A DNA stretch of 64,000 nt from Deltaproteobacteria bacterium (GTDB lineage: Bacteria; Myxococcota_A; UBA9042; PHBI01). The stretch covers positions 496,001 to 560,000 of the forward strand of contig JACKFA010000001.1 of the NCBI GenBank assembly GCA_020632715.1, read 5' to 3'. Below are positions 44,086-53,093 of the stretch, in pieces. A program made the translations under genes and the position numbers. Under the pieces are notes generated by a model that did not search any database, was not told where the DNA came from, and saw nothing but the letters and a program-made list of their open reading frames with translations. Positions within the stretch are counted from its first letter, which is position 1, and each line of letters opens with the position of its first letter.

Positions 44086-45746
44086 CACCAGAGCCCGATG
44101 ATGCCGGCGCAGCGGTCGATGTCGTTTCGGAGCACGACCACCATGAGGACCACGATGAACGCGAGGCCGATGTAGGTCGCGACCATCCGGAGCCGCATGG
44201 ACACGGGCTTCCTGCGGACCCCCTCGATGGCGAGGAAGAGGATCTGCCCGCCGTCGAGCACGGGGATCGGCAGGAGGTTGATGAGCCCGAGCGACACCGA
44301 GAGCATCGCCATGAGCTTGAAGAACTGCTCGGCGCCCTGCTCGGCGGCGTCCGCCGTGAGGCGCATGATCATGGCCGGCCCCGCGAGGCCGTCCTTGATG
44401 GACACCTTCCCCGAGAAGAGCCCGCCGAGGACCGCGAGCGTCCCGATCATCGCGCCGAAGGAGCGGTCGGCCATGTAGCCCACCGCGAACCCGAAGCGAT
44501 CGTCGATCTCGACGTCGTCGGGGAGCTCGCTCCCGAGCACCACGTCGAGGCCCGTGAAGTAGACCTTCCGGTCCGGCTGGAGCGGCGCCGGCCACGGCAC
44601 CTGGGCCGCGGCGAGCTCGCCGGCGAGCTGCTCCCCGCCGCGCTCCCACGTGAGCTTCACGGCCTTGCCGCGCCGCTCCTCGAGATAGTTCGCCGCGAAG
44701 AGCCACGACGCGCACTCCCAGCCGTCGTAGCTCGTGATGCGGTCGCCCGTGCGGAGCCCGGCCTTCGCGGCCGGCGAGCGCGGCGAGACGCGGCTCACGA
44801 CGCAGGCGCCGCTGCGGATACCGCGCAGCGGGTCGCCGCCCACGGCGGGCGGGAGCGTGATGGTGCGCGGGGTGGCGAGGGCGACGCCGACGCCGCCGAC
44901 CGAGCGCTCCGCGAACGAGAGGACGCCGAGCGTGATGGGCTGCTCCGGGCTCGCCTCGATGAGCCCGAGCACGCGATAGAGGTAGCGCTCGCGCTGCCCG
45001 TTCACGGTGACGACCGCGTCGAGATCGCGGAGACCCGCCTTCTCGGCCGGGCTCCCGGGCTCGATGTGGAGGATCGAGAGCCCGAAGCTGTTCGTGACGC
45101 CGACGCGCCCCTGCGTCTCGGTCATGACGTTGGGGATGATGTCGCGCGTCTCCGCCACCGGGTGCACGATGGCGGACTTGGCCTCGCCGAGGCGATCCCA
45201 GCGGATCTCGACGTCCTTGTCCGGGTACTCCTGGACGGCCCCCGAGAACTCGCCCCAGGTGCGGACCTCCTCGCCGCCGACGGCCGTGATGCGGTCGCCG
45301 GGGCGGATCCCCGCGGCCCAGGCCGGCCCGCCGGGGTTCACGTCGCCCATGACGCTCGACGGCGCCGTGCTCGTCCCGAGCCCGACGAAGAAGAAGATGA
45401 TGAACGGCAGGATGAGGTTGAAGAGCGGGCCCGCGAGCGCGATGAGGAAGCGGCGCCAGACGGGCTTGAAGTTGAGCGCGACGTCACGGATCTCGGCGGG
45501 GACGTCCTCCATGGGGTCGGCGCCGAGCATCTTCACGAAGCCGCCGACGGGCAGGAGCGCGATCGACCACTCGGTCGGCGGGAGCGTCGCCCGCGTCTGC
45601 TTCTGCTTGAAGTTGAAGACGCGCGGGCCGAAGCCGATCGAGAACTCCACGACGTGGACGCCCATCCACCTCGCGACGAGGTAGTGGCCGAGCTCGTGGA
45701 AGAAGATGAGCCCCCCGATCATGAGGGCGATGTACACAACGCTCAC
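44085..45746 (-). CDS. rseP: Site-2 intramembrane zinc protease RseP with three PDZ-like domains
   Basis: 553 residues, longer than the usual 450. HELGH at residues 17-21 in helix 1 and NLLPIPVLDGG near 485 form the zinc active site. Between them lie three PDZ-like repeats: GGPAWAAGIRPGDRI, GSPAEKAGLRDLDAV and RSPAAKAGLRTGDRI, where E. coli RseP has two. It cleaves anti-sigma factors and remnant signal peptides in the inner membrane. The start is GTG (45746) after GGTGGAG. It heads an operon with tsaB and pyrG; the DXR/cdsA/bamA neighbours seen elsewhere are absent. Confidence 0.93.
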   Translation of the reverse strand: MSVVYIALMIGGLIFFHELGHYLVARWMGVHVVEFSIGFGPRVFNFKQKQTRATLPPTEWSIALLPVGGFVKMLGADPMEDVPAEIRDVALNFKPVWRRFLIALAGPLFNLILPFIIFFFVGLGTSTAPSSVMGDVNPGGPAWAAGIRPGDRITAVGGEEVRTWGEFSGAVQEYPDKDVEIRWDRLGEAKSAIVHPVAETRDIIPNVMTETQGRVGVTNSFGLSILHIEPGSPAEKAGLRDLDAVVTVNGQRERYLYRVLGLIEASPEQPITLGVLSFAERSVGGVGVALATPRTITLPPAVGGDPLRGIRSGACVVSRVSPRSPAAKAGLRTGDRITSYDGWECASWLFAANYLEERRGKAVKLTWERGGEQLAGELAAAQVPWPAPLQPDRKVYFTGLDVVLGSELPDDVEIDDRFGFAVGYMADRSFGAMIGTLAVLGGLFSGKVSIKDGLAGPAMIMRLTADAAEQGAEQFFKLMAMLSVSLGLINLLPIPVLDGGQILFLAIEGVRRKPVSMRLRMVATYIGLAFIVVLMVVVLRNDIDRCAGIIGLW

Positions 45747-45931
45747 GGGGTCTCCACCTTCGAGGCCCGGGAAGTCGGGAGGATAGTGCCCGGACCGCGT
45801 CGCGCCAAGCGTTCGTCGCGAGCCGCGTCACCACGGGGGCGCGCGACACCTCCTTGACAGGCGCGGCAGCGGCGCCGAAGGATCCCGGAGATCAGCCGCC
45901 GCCCTGGCGGCGACCACGGGAGGAACGAGGC

Positions 45932-46129
45932 GTGCGCTGTCTCATCTGCGAAGAGCCGCTGCCAGCGACCGGAGAGCGACCCCACGGGCCGTTCTGCAGC
46001 GCCCGGTGCCGCTGGGTCGATCTCGGCAAGTGGCTCGGCGAGGAGTACCGCGTGCCGGGCCGCCCCGTCGGCGACGAGGCCGACGCGGACCCCTTCGGCG
46101 AGCTCCTCGACGAGGAGTCGCTCCCGTGA
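45932..46129 (+). CDS. yacG: DNA gyrase inhibitor YacG (zinc-binding)
   Basis: 65 residues from a GTG at 45932 preceded by GGAGGAACGAGG; the longer frame from 45854 is not needed. Four zinc ligands Cys3, Cys6, Cys22 and Cys26 (CLIC...FCSARC) and the following RWVDLGKWLGEEYRVPG match YacG, which binds GyrB and inhibits gyrase. A TTGACA at 45854 lacks a good -10 box. Its stop overlaps the next start (GTGA). Confidence 0.9.
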   Translation: MRCLICEEPLPATGERPHGPFCSARCRWVDLGKWLGEEYRVPGRPVGDEADADPFGELLDEESLP

Positions 46130-46950
46130 GCAGGAGAGCCAAGGGCGCCCCGCCGGTCGCGAGCGCGCCGCCGCCGCTGCCGCCCTCCGGGATCCTCCGC
46201 GAGGACCTCGCGGACGACGTCGCGCGGCTCGTCCTCGACAACGGCCACGGCAACGCCATCAACGCGGCCATGGTGGGCGCGCTCGAGGACGCGCTGCTCG
46301 ACCTCGAGGCGGCCCCGCCGCGCGCGCTCGTGCTCGACGGCGGCACCACGCGCTGGTTCTCCGGCGGCTTCGACCTCACCGAGGTCCTGAAGCTCGGAGA
46401 CCGCGACCTGCGCGGCTTCCTGCGCCGCTTCTTCGAGCTCCTCGCGCGCCTCGTGGAGCTCCCCTGCCCGACCGTGGCCGCCGTGCAGGGGTCGGCGGTG
46501 GCGGGCGGCTTCCTGCTCGCCCTCGCCTGCGACTTCCGCGTCCTCGGGGAGGGGGCGCAGAAGCTCGGCCTCTCCGAGGTCGACGTGGGCGTCGCGGTGC
46601 CGGCGACCGCGCAGGTGCTGCTCGCGGCGCGCACGACCCCGGCGACGAGCCTGCGCCTGTCGCTCTTCGCGACGCTGCTCGGGCCCGAGGAGGCGCTCGA
46701 GATCGGCGTCGCCGAGGCCCTCCACGCCGATCCGCGCGGGCAGGCCCTCGCCCTCGCGCAGGCGCTCGCGCGGAAGCCGGGCGACGCGGCGCGGGTCACG
46801 AAGCGGCTCGCCGCCGGGCCGCTCGCGCGCGCCATGCGCGACGCGGAGGCCGTCGCCTTCGACGCCTTCGTGGCGTCGTGGCGCTCGGACGCCGCCCAGG
46901 CGCGCCTCCACGGCATCGCGGCGCGCCAGGCGACGCGGAAGGGCGCGTGA
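46126..46950 (+). CDS. Enoyl-CoA hydratase/isomerase family protein
   Basis: 274 residues from a GTG overlapping yacG. Crotonase-fold segments: a truncated first oxyanion loop TRWFSGGFDLTEVLKLG and AVQGSAVAGGFLLALACDFRVL. The usual catalytic Glu positions fall in LGLSEVDVGVAVP. It could hydrate or isomerise acyl-CoA in fatty acid degradation, or another CoA ester; substrate not determinable. It is translationally coupled on both sides (GTGA at each end). Confidence 0.88.
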   Translation: MSRRAKGAPPVASAPPPLPPSGILREDLADDVARLVLDNGHGNAINAAMVGALEDALLDLEAAPPRALVLDGGTTRWFSGGFDLTEVLKLGDRDLRGFLRRFFELLARLVELPCPTVAAVQGSAVAGGFLLALACDFRVLGEGAQKLGLSEVDVGVAVPATAQVLLAARTTPATSLRLSLFATLLGPEEALEIGVAEALHADPRGQALALAQALARKPGDAARVTKRLAAGPLARAMRDAEAVAFDAFVASWRSDAAQARLHGIAARQATRKGA

Positions 46951-47639
46951 TCGGCGCGGGCGAGCCGCCGCGGATCGCGATCCTCCTCGAGCGCGACGGG
47001 CTCGTGGTCGTCGACAAGCCGGCCGGGCTCCGCTCGACCGGCGACGACCTCGACGACCCCGACTGCGCGCAGGGGCAGCTGATGGTGCTCCTCCGGCGGC
47101 GCCGCGTGTGGGCCGTCCACCAGCTCGACAGCGACACGAGCGGCGTGAACCTCTTCGTGACGCAGAAGGCGCTCGTCGACGTCTGGAGCCGCCACCTCAA
47201 GGCCGACGAGGGCGGCAAGACCTACGTCGCCCTCGTCCACGGCCTGGTCACGGCGCCGGTCCGGGTGGAGGTCCCGCTCGGGCGCGCGCGCCGCGCCGAC
47301 GGGCGCGAGATCCCGGCCGTCGTGCGCGCGGGCGCCGTGGGGGCGAAGGACGCGGTGACCCTCGTCGAGCCGGTCGACCACGTCGCCACGCGTGACGGCG
47401 GCGTGAGCGTCGTCCTCGCGCGCCCGCTCACGGGGCGCACGCACCAGGTGCGCCTCCACCTCGCCTGGCTCGGGCACCCGCTCCTCGGGGAGCGCCTCCA
47501 CCGCGACCCGCCGTCGAGCGCGCTCGGCCGCCACGCGCTCCACGCCTGGCGCGTCGACGCCGGCGGCGCCTCGTTCATCGCGCCGATGCCGGCGGATCTG
47601 CGCGCCCTCGCCGCCGCCCTCGGCCTCCGCCTGCCCTGA
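46947..47639 (+). CDS. RluA-family pseudouridine synthase
   Basis: 230 residues from a GTG overlapping the previous stop. The catalytic motif VHQLDSDTSGVNLF (family HRLDxxTSG) contains the essential Asp, with Gln replacing the usual Arg. RTHQVRLHLAWLGHPLLGE matches the second conserved block. No S4 domain, so it resembles the short RluA/TruC-like subgroup acting on tRNA or rRNA uridines. The target cannot be assigned. Confidence 0.9.
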   Translation: MIGAGEPPRIAILLERDGLVVVDKPAGLRSTGDDLDDPDCAQGQLMVLLRRRRVWAVHQLDSDTSGVNLFVTQKALVDVWSRHLKADEGGKTYVALVHGLVTAPVRVEVPLGRARRADGREIPAVVRAGAVGAKDAVTLVEPVDHVATRDGGVSVVLARPLTGRTHQVRLHLAWLGHPLLGERLHRDPPSSALGRHALHAWRVDAGGASFIAPMPADLRALAAALGLRLP

Positions 47640-47747
47640 GGGCGCGCGGGGAAGACGCCGCGGGGGCTGCGCGTTGGCCGACGTTCTTGGCACGGGCGGC
47701 AGCGTGTGGTTCTCTCCCGCGGAGAGACCTCGAACGGAAGGATCACC

Positions 47748-48512
47748 ATGGAAGTCGGCCAGATCGTCGCCATCGTCACCGGCGGAGCCTCCGGGCTCGG
47801 CCACGCCACCGCCGCGCGCCTCGTGCGCCACGGCGCGAAGGTCGTCATCGCGGACCTCGCCCGCTCGAACGGCGCCGCCGTCGCGGCCGAGCTCGGCGAC
47901 GCCGCGCGCTTCGTCCCGACCGACGTCACGAAGCCCGAGGACGTCGAGGCGGCCATCGCCGCGGCCGACGAGCTCGGCGGGCTCCACGTCGCCGTCAACT
48001 GCGCGGGCATCGCCATCGCCAAGCGCACGCTGACGAAGGAGGGCGCGCACCCGCTCGACGAGTTCGCGAAGGTCGTCACGGTCAACACGGTCGGCACGTT
48101 CAACGTCATCCGCCTCACGGCGGACCGCATGTCGAAGAACGAGCCGAACGCGGGCGGCGAGCGCGGGGTCATCGTGAACACGGCGTCGGTGGCCGCGTAC
48201 GACGGGCAGATCGGGCAGGCCGCCTACTCGGCGTCGAAGGGCGCGGTCGTCGGCATGACGCTCCCCATCGCGCGCGACCTCTCGCGCCTCGGGATCCGCG
48301 TCTGCACCATCGCGCCGGGCCTCTTCCGCACGCCGATGCTCGCGGGGCTCCCGGAGAAGGTGCAGAACGAGCTCGGGCAGCAGGTCCCGTTCCCGAGCCG
48401 CCTCGGGAACCCCGACGAGTACGGTCAGCTCGTGCAGGCCATCATCGAGAACGCGATGCTGAACGGCGAGGTCATCCGCCTCGACGGCGCGCTGCGCATG
48501 CCGCCGAAGTGA
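47748..48512 (+). CDS. Short-chain dehydrogenase, 3-hydroxyacyl-CoA dehydrogenase type 2-like
   Basis: 254 residues from the ATG at 47748 with GGAAGGA; the frame opens earlier at 47706 without support. NAD-binding TGGASGLG at residues 11-18, NCAG, catalytic Ser147, Tyr160 and Lys164 (YSASK). The pattern and length match HSD17B10-like enzymes that oxidise 3-hydroxyacyl-CoAs. A perfect 7-bp hairpin (TCTCTCC, CGC loop, GGAGAGA; 47711-47727) sits in the leader. Its stop overlaps the next gene (GTGA). Confidence 0.92.
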   Translation: MEVGQIVAIVTGGASGLGHATAARLVRHGAKVVIADLARSNGAAVAAELGDAARFVPTDVTKPEDVEAAIAAADELGGLHVAVNCAGIAIAKRTLTKEGAHPLDEFAKVVTVNTVGTFNVIRLTADRMSKNEPNAGGERGVIVNTASVAAYDGQIGQAAYSASKGAVVGMTLPIARDLSRLGIRVCTIAPGLFRTPMLAGLPEKVQNELGQQVPFPSRLGNPDEYGQLVQAIIENAMLNGEVIRLDGALRMPPK

Positions 48513-49198
48513 GGGCACGGGGACCGGTCGCGCGGCGCCTCGTCCCGACGCTCGCGCTCGCGCTCGGGCTCGGGTTCACGCTCGTCGCTCTCGCGCCGGG
48601 GCCCGCGGCCCGCGCCGAGGGCGGCGACGACGTCTCGGCGCAGGCGGACGCCCCCGTCACGGCGAAGGCGCGGCGGGGCAAGGGGAAGGCGCCGTACTAC
48701 ACGGTCGCGAGCGGGGCGCGCCTCTCCGACCCCGTGCGCGAGAAGCTCGGCGCCATCGCCGAGCGCTTCTACGCGAAGACGCGGCACGTGCTCTACGTGA
48801 CGAGCGGCACGCGCTCGCCGGAGGAGCAGGCGCGCGCGATGTACAAGAAGCTCCGCCTCGGGGACAGGCTCCGGGCCTACCGGAACCGCGCCGCGGTCGA
48901 CCCGCTCGTCGCGATCTACGACAAGGGGCGGCGCAAGCGGCGCCCGGAGAAGGAGATCGTGGGCGAGATGGCGCGGGTCATCGCGGGCCAGTGCGAGCGC
49001 GGCGTGTACCTGTCGCGGCACCTGAAGGCGCACGCGTTCGACCTCCGGAGCTACGACCTGACGTCGTCGCAGCGGCGGACGCTCGTGGCCATCGTGCGCG
49101 AGGTCGGCGGGGTCTACGTGCTCCAGGAGAAGCGCCCGCCGCACTTCCACCTCGAGCTGAAGATCGGGGCGGAGCCGGCGCCGACGGACTCGGAGTAG
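48509..49198 (+). CDS. Exported M15-like zinc peptidase (D,D-/L,D-carboxypeptidase type)
   Basis: 229 residues from a GTG in the SDR stop codon. An N-terminal signal peptide (to about ARA-E, residue 36) is followed by a basic linker. The M15/VanY pattern is visible: VTSGTRSPEEQ, SRHLKAHAFDLR (family SxHxxGxAxD with Ala for Gly) and the final HFHLEL. The zinc ligands would be the two His and Asp of these motifs. It probably trims peptidoglycan peptides in the periplasm. Coupling to an SDR gene is not functionally obvious. Confidence 0.8.
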   Translation: MRARGPVARRLVPTLALALGLGFTLVALAPGPAARAEGGDDVSAQADAPVTAKARRGKGKAPYYTVASGARLSDPVREKLGAIAERFYAKTRHVLYVTSGTRSPEEQARAMYKKLRLGDRLRAYRNRAAVDPLVAIYDKGRRKRRPEKEIVGEMARVIAGQCERGVYLSRHLKAHAFDLRSYDLTSSQRRTLVAIVREVGGVYVLQEKRPPHFHLELKIGAEPAPTDSE

Positions 49199-49221
49199 GA
49201 GCGCCCCTAGCGTCGGGGTAG

Positions 49222-49356
49222 CCACGGAGGCACCCGGGATCGAGCGCGCGTCGCCGTCCTCCCTCCCTCCATGATCGCGCAGCAGGCCGAGCCCGTCTCC
49301 AAGGCGGCCTTCGACGCGGAGAGGACTCATCCCTCCGTGCCTCCGTGCCTCCGTGG
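49222..49356. repeat. CACGGAG-rich inverted repeat, copy 4
   Basis: Left arm CCACGGAGGCAC (49222-49233) and right arm of three CCTCCGTG units ending GTGG (49331-49356) enclose about 97 bases. The right arm matches copies at 36476 and 41532. It lies between the 3' ends of convergent genes. Confidence 0.7.
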
Positions 49357-49430
49357 TCCGCTCTCGCGGCTCCGCCAGTCACCTCGTCGGCCAGGCCGGA
49401 CGCCCCGGCCGCCCCGGTCGCCCCGGCCGG

Positions 49431-50666
49431 TCAGCCGCGCAGCTCGCGGAGGCAGTCGGCGACGAGGTCGACCGTGAGGTCGGCCTCCGCGAGCGCGTTC
49501 GGCCAGTGGGGCGCGAGGCGCAGGACGCCGTCGGGCGCGGTCACGGCGACGCCGCGGGCGACGAGCGCGTCGCGGAGCGCGGGGAGCGCGACGTCGTCGG
49601 GGGGCGTGAGCGCGAGGATCCCGCTGCGGCCGCGGGCGTCGCGCGTCCGCAGGGAGCGGAGCCCGAGCTCGACGAGCCCGGCCTCGGCGCGGTCGTTCCA
49701 GGCGTCGACGTGGGCGAGGATCGCGTCCGGGCCGAGCTCGCGGAGGAGGGCGACCGACGCGCGCAGGGCGGCAGCGCCGACGACGCTGGCCGAGCCCCCC
49801 TCGAGGAAGTCGACGTAGGGGCGGATGGGGCGGTCGTAGCGGAGCTGCCCGGCCTCGCCGAGGAAGCTCACCGGATCTTCGTGGGAGAGCCAGCTCGCGA
49901 GCGCGGGCCGGAGGCGCCCGCGCCAGCGGGGAGCGGCCCAGAGCCAGCCGACGCCCTCGAGGCCCATGAGCCACTTGTGGGCGCCGCCGGCGACGAAGTC
50001 GGCGTCGAGGGCGGCGAGGTCGAGGGGGACGACGCCCGCGGCCTGGATGGCGTCGACGGAGAGGGCCGCGCCGTGGCGGCGGCAGAGGGCGGCGACGTCG
50101 TCGAGCGGCATCCGGAGGCCGGTCTGGAACTGGACGGCGCTCATCGCGACGAGGCGGATGTGGCCGGCGCGCTCGCGGAGGAGGTGCTCGAGCTGGGAGA
50201 GCCCCTCGCCGCCGGGGCGGAAGGCGTCGGCGTCGAGCCAGTGGACGAGGAGGCCGCTCCCGCGCGCGGCCATGAGCCACGGGGTGACGTTGGTGGGGAA
50301 CTCGCCGCGGAGGAGGACGAGGCCGTCGCCGGCCTCGAAGGGGAAGGACTGGGCGACGGCGGTGACGCTGCTGCTCGTGCCGCGCGTGAGGGCGAGGTCG
50401 TCGACGGAGGCGCCGAGGAGGGCCGCGAGCTCGGCCTTGAGGCCGCTCTGCTCGGCCTGGCCGCGCTGCCAGGCGAAGAAGCCGCGGCGGGCGTACTCGG
50501 CGAGGACGTCGTCCACGGCGGCGCGCGCGGGCTCGGGCAAGGGGGAGATCGCGGCGTGCGCGAGGTAGACGCGCGCGTCGAGGGTCGGGAAGAGGGCGCG
50601 CTCGCCGAGCTGGGCTCGGGCGGCGGCCGTGGGGGTGGTGCTGGACGTCGTCATGGGAGGCAGCAT
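49431..50666 (-). CDS. PLP-dependent class V aminotransferase-fold enzyme
   Basis: 411 residues. The fold type I PLP enzyme pattern of the NifS/isopenicillin-N-epimerase class: TRGTSSSVTAV, SVDAIQAAG (Asp contacting the cofactor), and GGAHKWLMG with the Schiff-base Lys231. No cysteine in the usual active-site loop of cysteine desulfurases, so that activity is unlikely; an epimerase, kynureninase-like or other role is possible. Starts at 50666 or 50654, both ATG, neither with a good ribosome site. Confidence 0.87.
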   Translation of the reverse strand: MLPPMTTSSTTPTAAARAQLGERALFPTLDARVYLAHAAISPLPEPARAAVDDVLAEYARRGFFAWQRGQAEQSGLKAELAALLGASVDDLALTRGTSSSVTAVAQSFPFEAGDGLVLLRGEFPTNVTPWLMAARGSGLLVHWLDADAFRPGGEGLSQLEHLLRERAGHIRLVAMSAVQFQTGLRMPLDDVAALCRRHGAALSVDAIQAAGVVPLDLAALDADFVAGGAHKWLMGLEGVGWLWAAPRWRGRLRPALASWLSHEDPVSFLGEAGQLRYDRPIRPYVDFLEGGSASVVGAAALRASVALLRELGPDAILAHVDAWNDRAEAGLVELGLRSLRTRDARGRSGILALTPPDDVALPALRDALVARGVAVTAPDGVLRLAPHWPNALAEADLTVDLVADCLRELRG

Positions 50667-50713
50667 CGCGCGACGGGGCGAGGATGTCGAAAATGCGGAG
50701 CGGCGACGCGCGG

Positions 50714-50743
50714 TTGACGCCTCTCGCGCGGATTGGCTAGCGT
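50714..50743 (+). promoter_or_regulatory. Sigma-70-like promoter for the small lipoprotein gene
   Basis: TTGACG (50714-50719), 18 bases, TAGCGT (50738-50743). The ATG is at 50774, after GAAGGA. Confidence 0.45.
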
Positions 50744-50773
50744 CTGGCGCCGCCTGCCCCCGAAGGACGCCCG

Positions 50774-51157
50774 ATGCCGCGCATGAAGCCTGCCCTCGCC
50801 CTCGCCCTCTTCTTCGCGCTCGCCCACGCGGGGTGCGGGCAGGAGGACCCGGTCGGCCGCCTCCTCGACCACCAGGAGGCGGTGCTCGGCGCGCTCGAGA
50901 AGCACACGGGCACGGCCGACGAGGCGGCGGAGGTGCTCGAGAGCTACGTGAAGGAGCACGGCGAGGAGCTCGCGCAGTTGAAGGCGGACGGGAAGGCGTT
51001 CGTGACGGAGCACGCGGAGGACGCGCAGGCGGCGATGATCCACCAGGCGCAGCGGATCAAGGCCGTGACGGAGCGCTACGCGAAGATCCTCGCGGACCAC
51101 CCCGACCTCCCGAAGAGCGACCGCTTCAACAAGGCCTACGAGGCCCTCTTCAACTGA
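50774..51157 (+). CDS. Small helical lipoprotein of unknown function
   Basis: 127 residues. The signal peptide ends in ALAHAGC, a lipobox with Cys near residue 21. The mature part is almost wholly helical and charged, with heptad-like spacing over residues 30-105, so a coiled coil is likely. No family is recognised. It is convergent with the DUF938 gene 14 bases away and appears monocistronic. Confidence 0.8.
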   Translation: MPRMKPALALALFFALAHAGCGQEDPVGRLLDHQEAVLGALEKHTGTADEAAEVLESYVKEHGEELAQLKADGKAFVTEHAEDAQAAMIHQAQRIKAVTERYAKILADHPDLPKSDRFNKAYEALFN

Positions 51158-51171
51158 AGGGCTACGGGCGG

Positions 51172-51795
51172 CTACACGCGCCGGAACACGAGCGAGAAGT
51201 TGTTCGCGGGCATCGGCACGCGCTCCTCGAGGAGGAGCCCGTGCTCGCGGGCGCAGGCGGCCACGTCGGCGACGTCGCGGACGCCCCAGCGCGGGTCGCG
51301 CGACTTGAGGCTCGCGTCGAAGGCGGCGTTCGAGGGCGCGGTGTGCTCTCCGTCGACGGCGTAGGGGCCGTACGTCACGAGCGGCGCGCCGGGCGCGAGG
51401 AGGCGCTTGCAGCCGCGCATGAGGCCGACGGTCGCCTCCCACGGCGAAATATGAATCATATTCACACACAGGATCGCGTCGGCGCGGTCGACGGGCCAGT
51501 CGTCGGCGGTGACGTCGAGGGGGAGCGGCGGCAGGAGGGCTGGGTGCGGCTCGGCGTCGCGCCAGGCGGCGATGCTCGCGAGGGCGTCCTCGTCGCGATC
51601 GGTGGGCTGCCAGCGGAGGACGCCGTCGCCGCCGCGACCGGCGAGGTGGCGGGCGAAGAAGACGGCGTGCTGGCCAGTGCCGGCGGCGATCTCGAGCGCG
51701 AGCCCGGACGCCGGGAAGACGCGCGCGAGGACCTCGAGCAGCGGCGCCTTGTTGCGGTCGGCGGCGGGGGCGTGGCGGCGGTCGTCGGGGCTCAT
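51172..51795 (-). CDS. DUF938 SAM-dependent methyltransferase-like protein
   Basis: 207 residues from the ATG at 51795 with GAAGGAG; a longer frame to 51954 has no support. The opening RRHAPAADRNKAPLLEVL and the SAM loop LEIAAGTGQHAVFFARHL are hallmark DUF938 features, as are TYGPYAVDGEHTAPSNAAFD and the final NNFSLVFRR. The substrate of this family is not established. The segment near 51450-51475 has unusually low GC (ATATGAATCATATTCACACA), within the INMIHIS strand. Confidence 0.9.
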   Translation of the reverse strand: MSPDDRRHAPAADRNKAPLLEVLARVFPASGLALEIAAGTGQHAVFFARHLAGRGGDGVLRWQPTDRDEDALASIAAWRDAEPHPALLPPLPLDVTADDWPVDRADAILCVNMIHISPWEATVGLMRGCKRLLAPGAPLVTYGPYAVDGEHTAPSNAAFDASLKSRDPRWGVRDVADVAACAREHGLLLEERVPMPANNFSLVFRRV

Positions 51796-51919
51796 GGTGT
51801 CGGCTCCTTCGCGGCTGGGCGCGCCGCGATGGTAGAGCACGCCGGCCAGGAAGGCGACCGCGCGGCCTCGGCGTGGACACGCACCGACGCAGACATCGAG
51901 TCCCTGCCGCGGGCTGATG

Positions 51920-52669
51920 TCAGGCCACCTTCTCGAGCGCGAGCAGCCACTCACGGTTCCCGCGTGGCCCCGAGAGCGGCGACTCGGCGTGCCCGCGGAC
52001 CGTGAACCCGGCGACGACCGCGCTCGCCGCGACGTCCTCGAGCGCTCGCACCCGCGCCGCCTCGTCGCTCACGACGCCCCCGTCGGGCACCTCCTCCCTC
52101 CCGAGCTCGAACTGCGGCTTCACGAGCACCACGAACACCCCACCCGGCGCGAGCTCGCGGAACACCACGTCGAGGAAGCTCCTGACGCTGATGAACGACG
52201 CGTCGCACGTCGCCACCGACGGCGCGAACGGGAGCGCGCCCGGCTCCAACGTCCGGATGTTCGTCCGGTCCATGACCACGACCCGCGCGTCGCTCCGGAG
52301 CCGCCAGTGCAGGATCCCGTAGCCGACGTCGAGCGCGATGACCCGCGCCGCCCCGTGCCGCAAGAGCACGTCCGTGAAGCCGCCCGTCGACGCCCCGACG
52401 TCGAGGCAGTCGGCCCCGCGCACCCGCTCCGCGAGCCATGGGAACGCCTCGAGCGCCCCGAGCAGCTTGAACGCCCCGCGCGACGCCCACCCGTGGTCCT
52501 CCCGGACCTCGACCGGCGCGTCGTCGGCGACGCGCGTCCCCGCCTTGTCCACGCGCTGCCCGCGCACGAACACCTTCCCGGCGAGGATGAGGCCCTGCGC
52601 GTGCGCCTCGGACTCCACGAGCCCGCGGTCCACGAGCAGCGCGTCGAGGCGCGGCCGCGCCGGCGTCAC
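51920..52669 (-). CDS. tlyA: TlyA-family rRNA 2'-O-methyltransferase
   Basis: 249 residues. An S4 RNA-binding domain (about residues 6-60) is joined to an RrmJ-like methyltransferase. The K-D-K-E tetrad is recognisable: Lys68 (SRGAFKLL), Asp in CDASFIS, Lys in LVKPQFE and Glu near the C-terminus. The SAM motif DVGASTGGF is at 90-98. In mycobacteria TlyA methylates 16S and 23S rRNA and gives capreomycin sensitivity. The GTG start overlaps the xseB stop (GTGA). Confidence 0.92.
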   Translation of the reverse strand: MTPARPRLDALLVDRGLVESEAHAQGLILAGKVFVRGQRVDKAGTRVADDAPVEVREDHGWASRGAFKLLGALEAFPWLAERVRGADCLDVGASTGGFTDVLLRHGAARVIALDVGYGILHWRLRSDARVVVMDRTNIRTLEPGALPFAPSVATCDASFISVRSFLDVVFRELAPGGVFVVLVKPQFELGREEVPDGGVVSDEAARVRALEDVAASAVVAGFTVRGHAESPLSGPRGNREWLLALEKVA

Positions 52670-52989
52670 CGCCCCGCGCCCTCGGGGGAGGAGCCCGACC
52701 CGCCGCCGCCCTCGCCGTCCGCGTCGAGCTCGAAGGGCGCCTCCCGGAGCCCGCCGCTCCGCGTCGCGAGGAGCCGGTTCACGCGCTCCTCGGCGCGGTC
52801 GAGGATGGCCTGCCCGCGCGAGACCAGCGCCGTCCCGCGCTCGAACTCGGCGAGCGCCACCTCGAGCGCCACGTCGCCCCGCTCGAGCCGGCTCACCACG
52901 GCCTCGAGGTCCGCGAGGAGCTTCTCGAAGGGCACCTCGTCGGCCGCGACCTTCTCGTTGGGGGCTCTGGACTCGCTATCGATCGACAC
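52666..52989 (-). CDS. xseB: Exodeoxyribonuclease VII small subunit
   Basis: 107 residues from a GTG at 52989 with AGGAG. The conserved helical core FEKLLADLEAVVSRLERGDVALE...FERGTALVSRGQAILDRAEERV is typical of XseB, flanked by short disordered tails rich in Gly and Ser. The enzyme degrades single-stranded DNA with XseA, which is not in the window. Coupled to tlyA, an association seen in several phyla. The huge frame running on to 54654 is a shadow of the barrel gene. Confidence 0.92.
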   Translation of the reverse strand: MSIDSESRAPNEKVAADEVPFEKLLADLEAVVSRLERGDVALEVALAEFERGTALVSRGQAILDRAEERVNRLLATRSGGLREAPFELDADGEGGGGSGSSPEGAGR

Positions 52990-53093
52990 GGGCGGCTCCT
53001 GGGGCGGTCCGCGGAGGCTATCCCTCCGCGGCGCTCGGGCGCAAGCCGCATGCGGTCGGCGACCGACGAGCCCAGAGCCCCTCGTCGTGCCCT

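Noticed and set aside
45854..45859. TTGACA upstream of yacG
   Set aside because: A perfect -35 box, but the sequence 16-18 bases later (CGAAGGA) does not resemble a -10 box; left unannotated.
47688..47712. TTGGCACGGGCGGCAGC upstream of the SDR gene as a sigma-54 promoter
   Set aside because: GG and the next GC are not ten bases apart.
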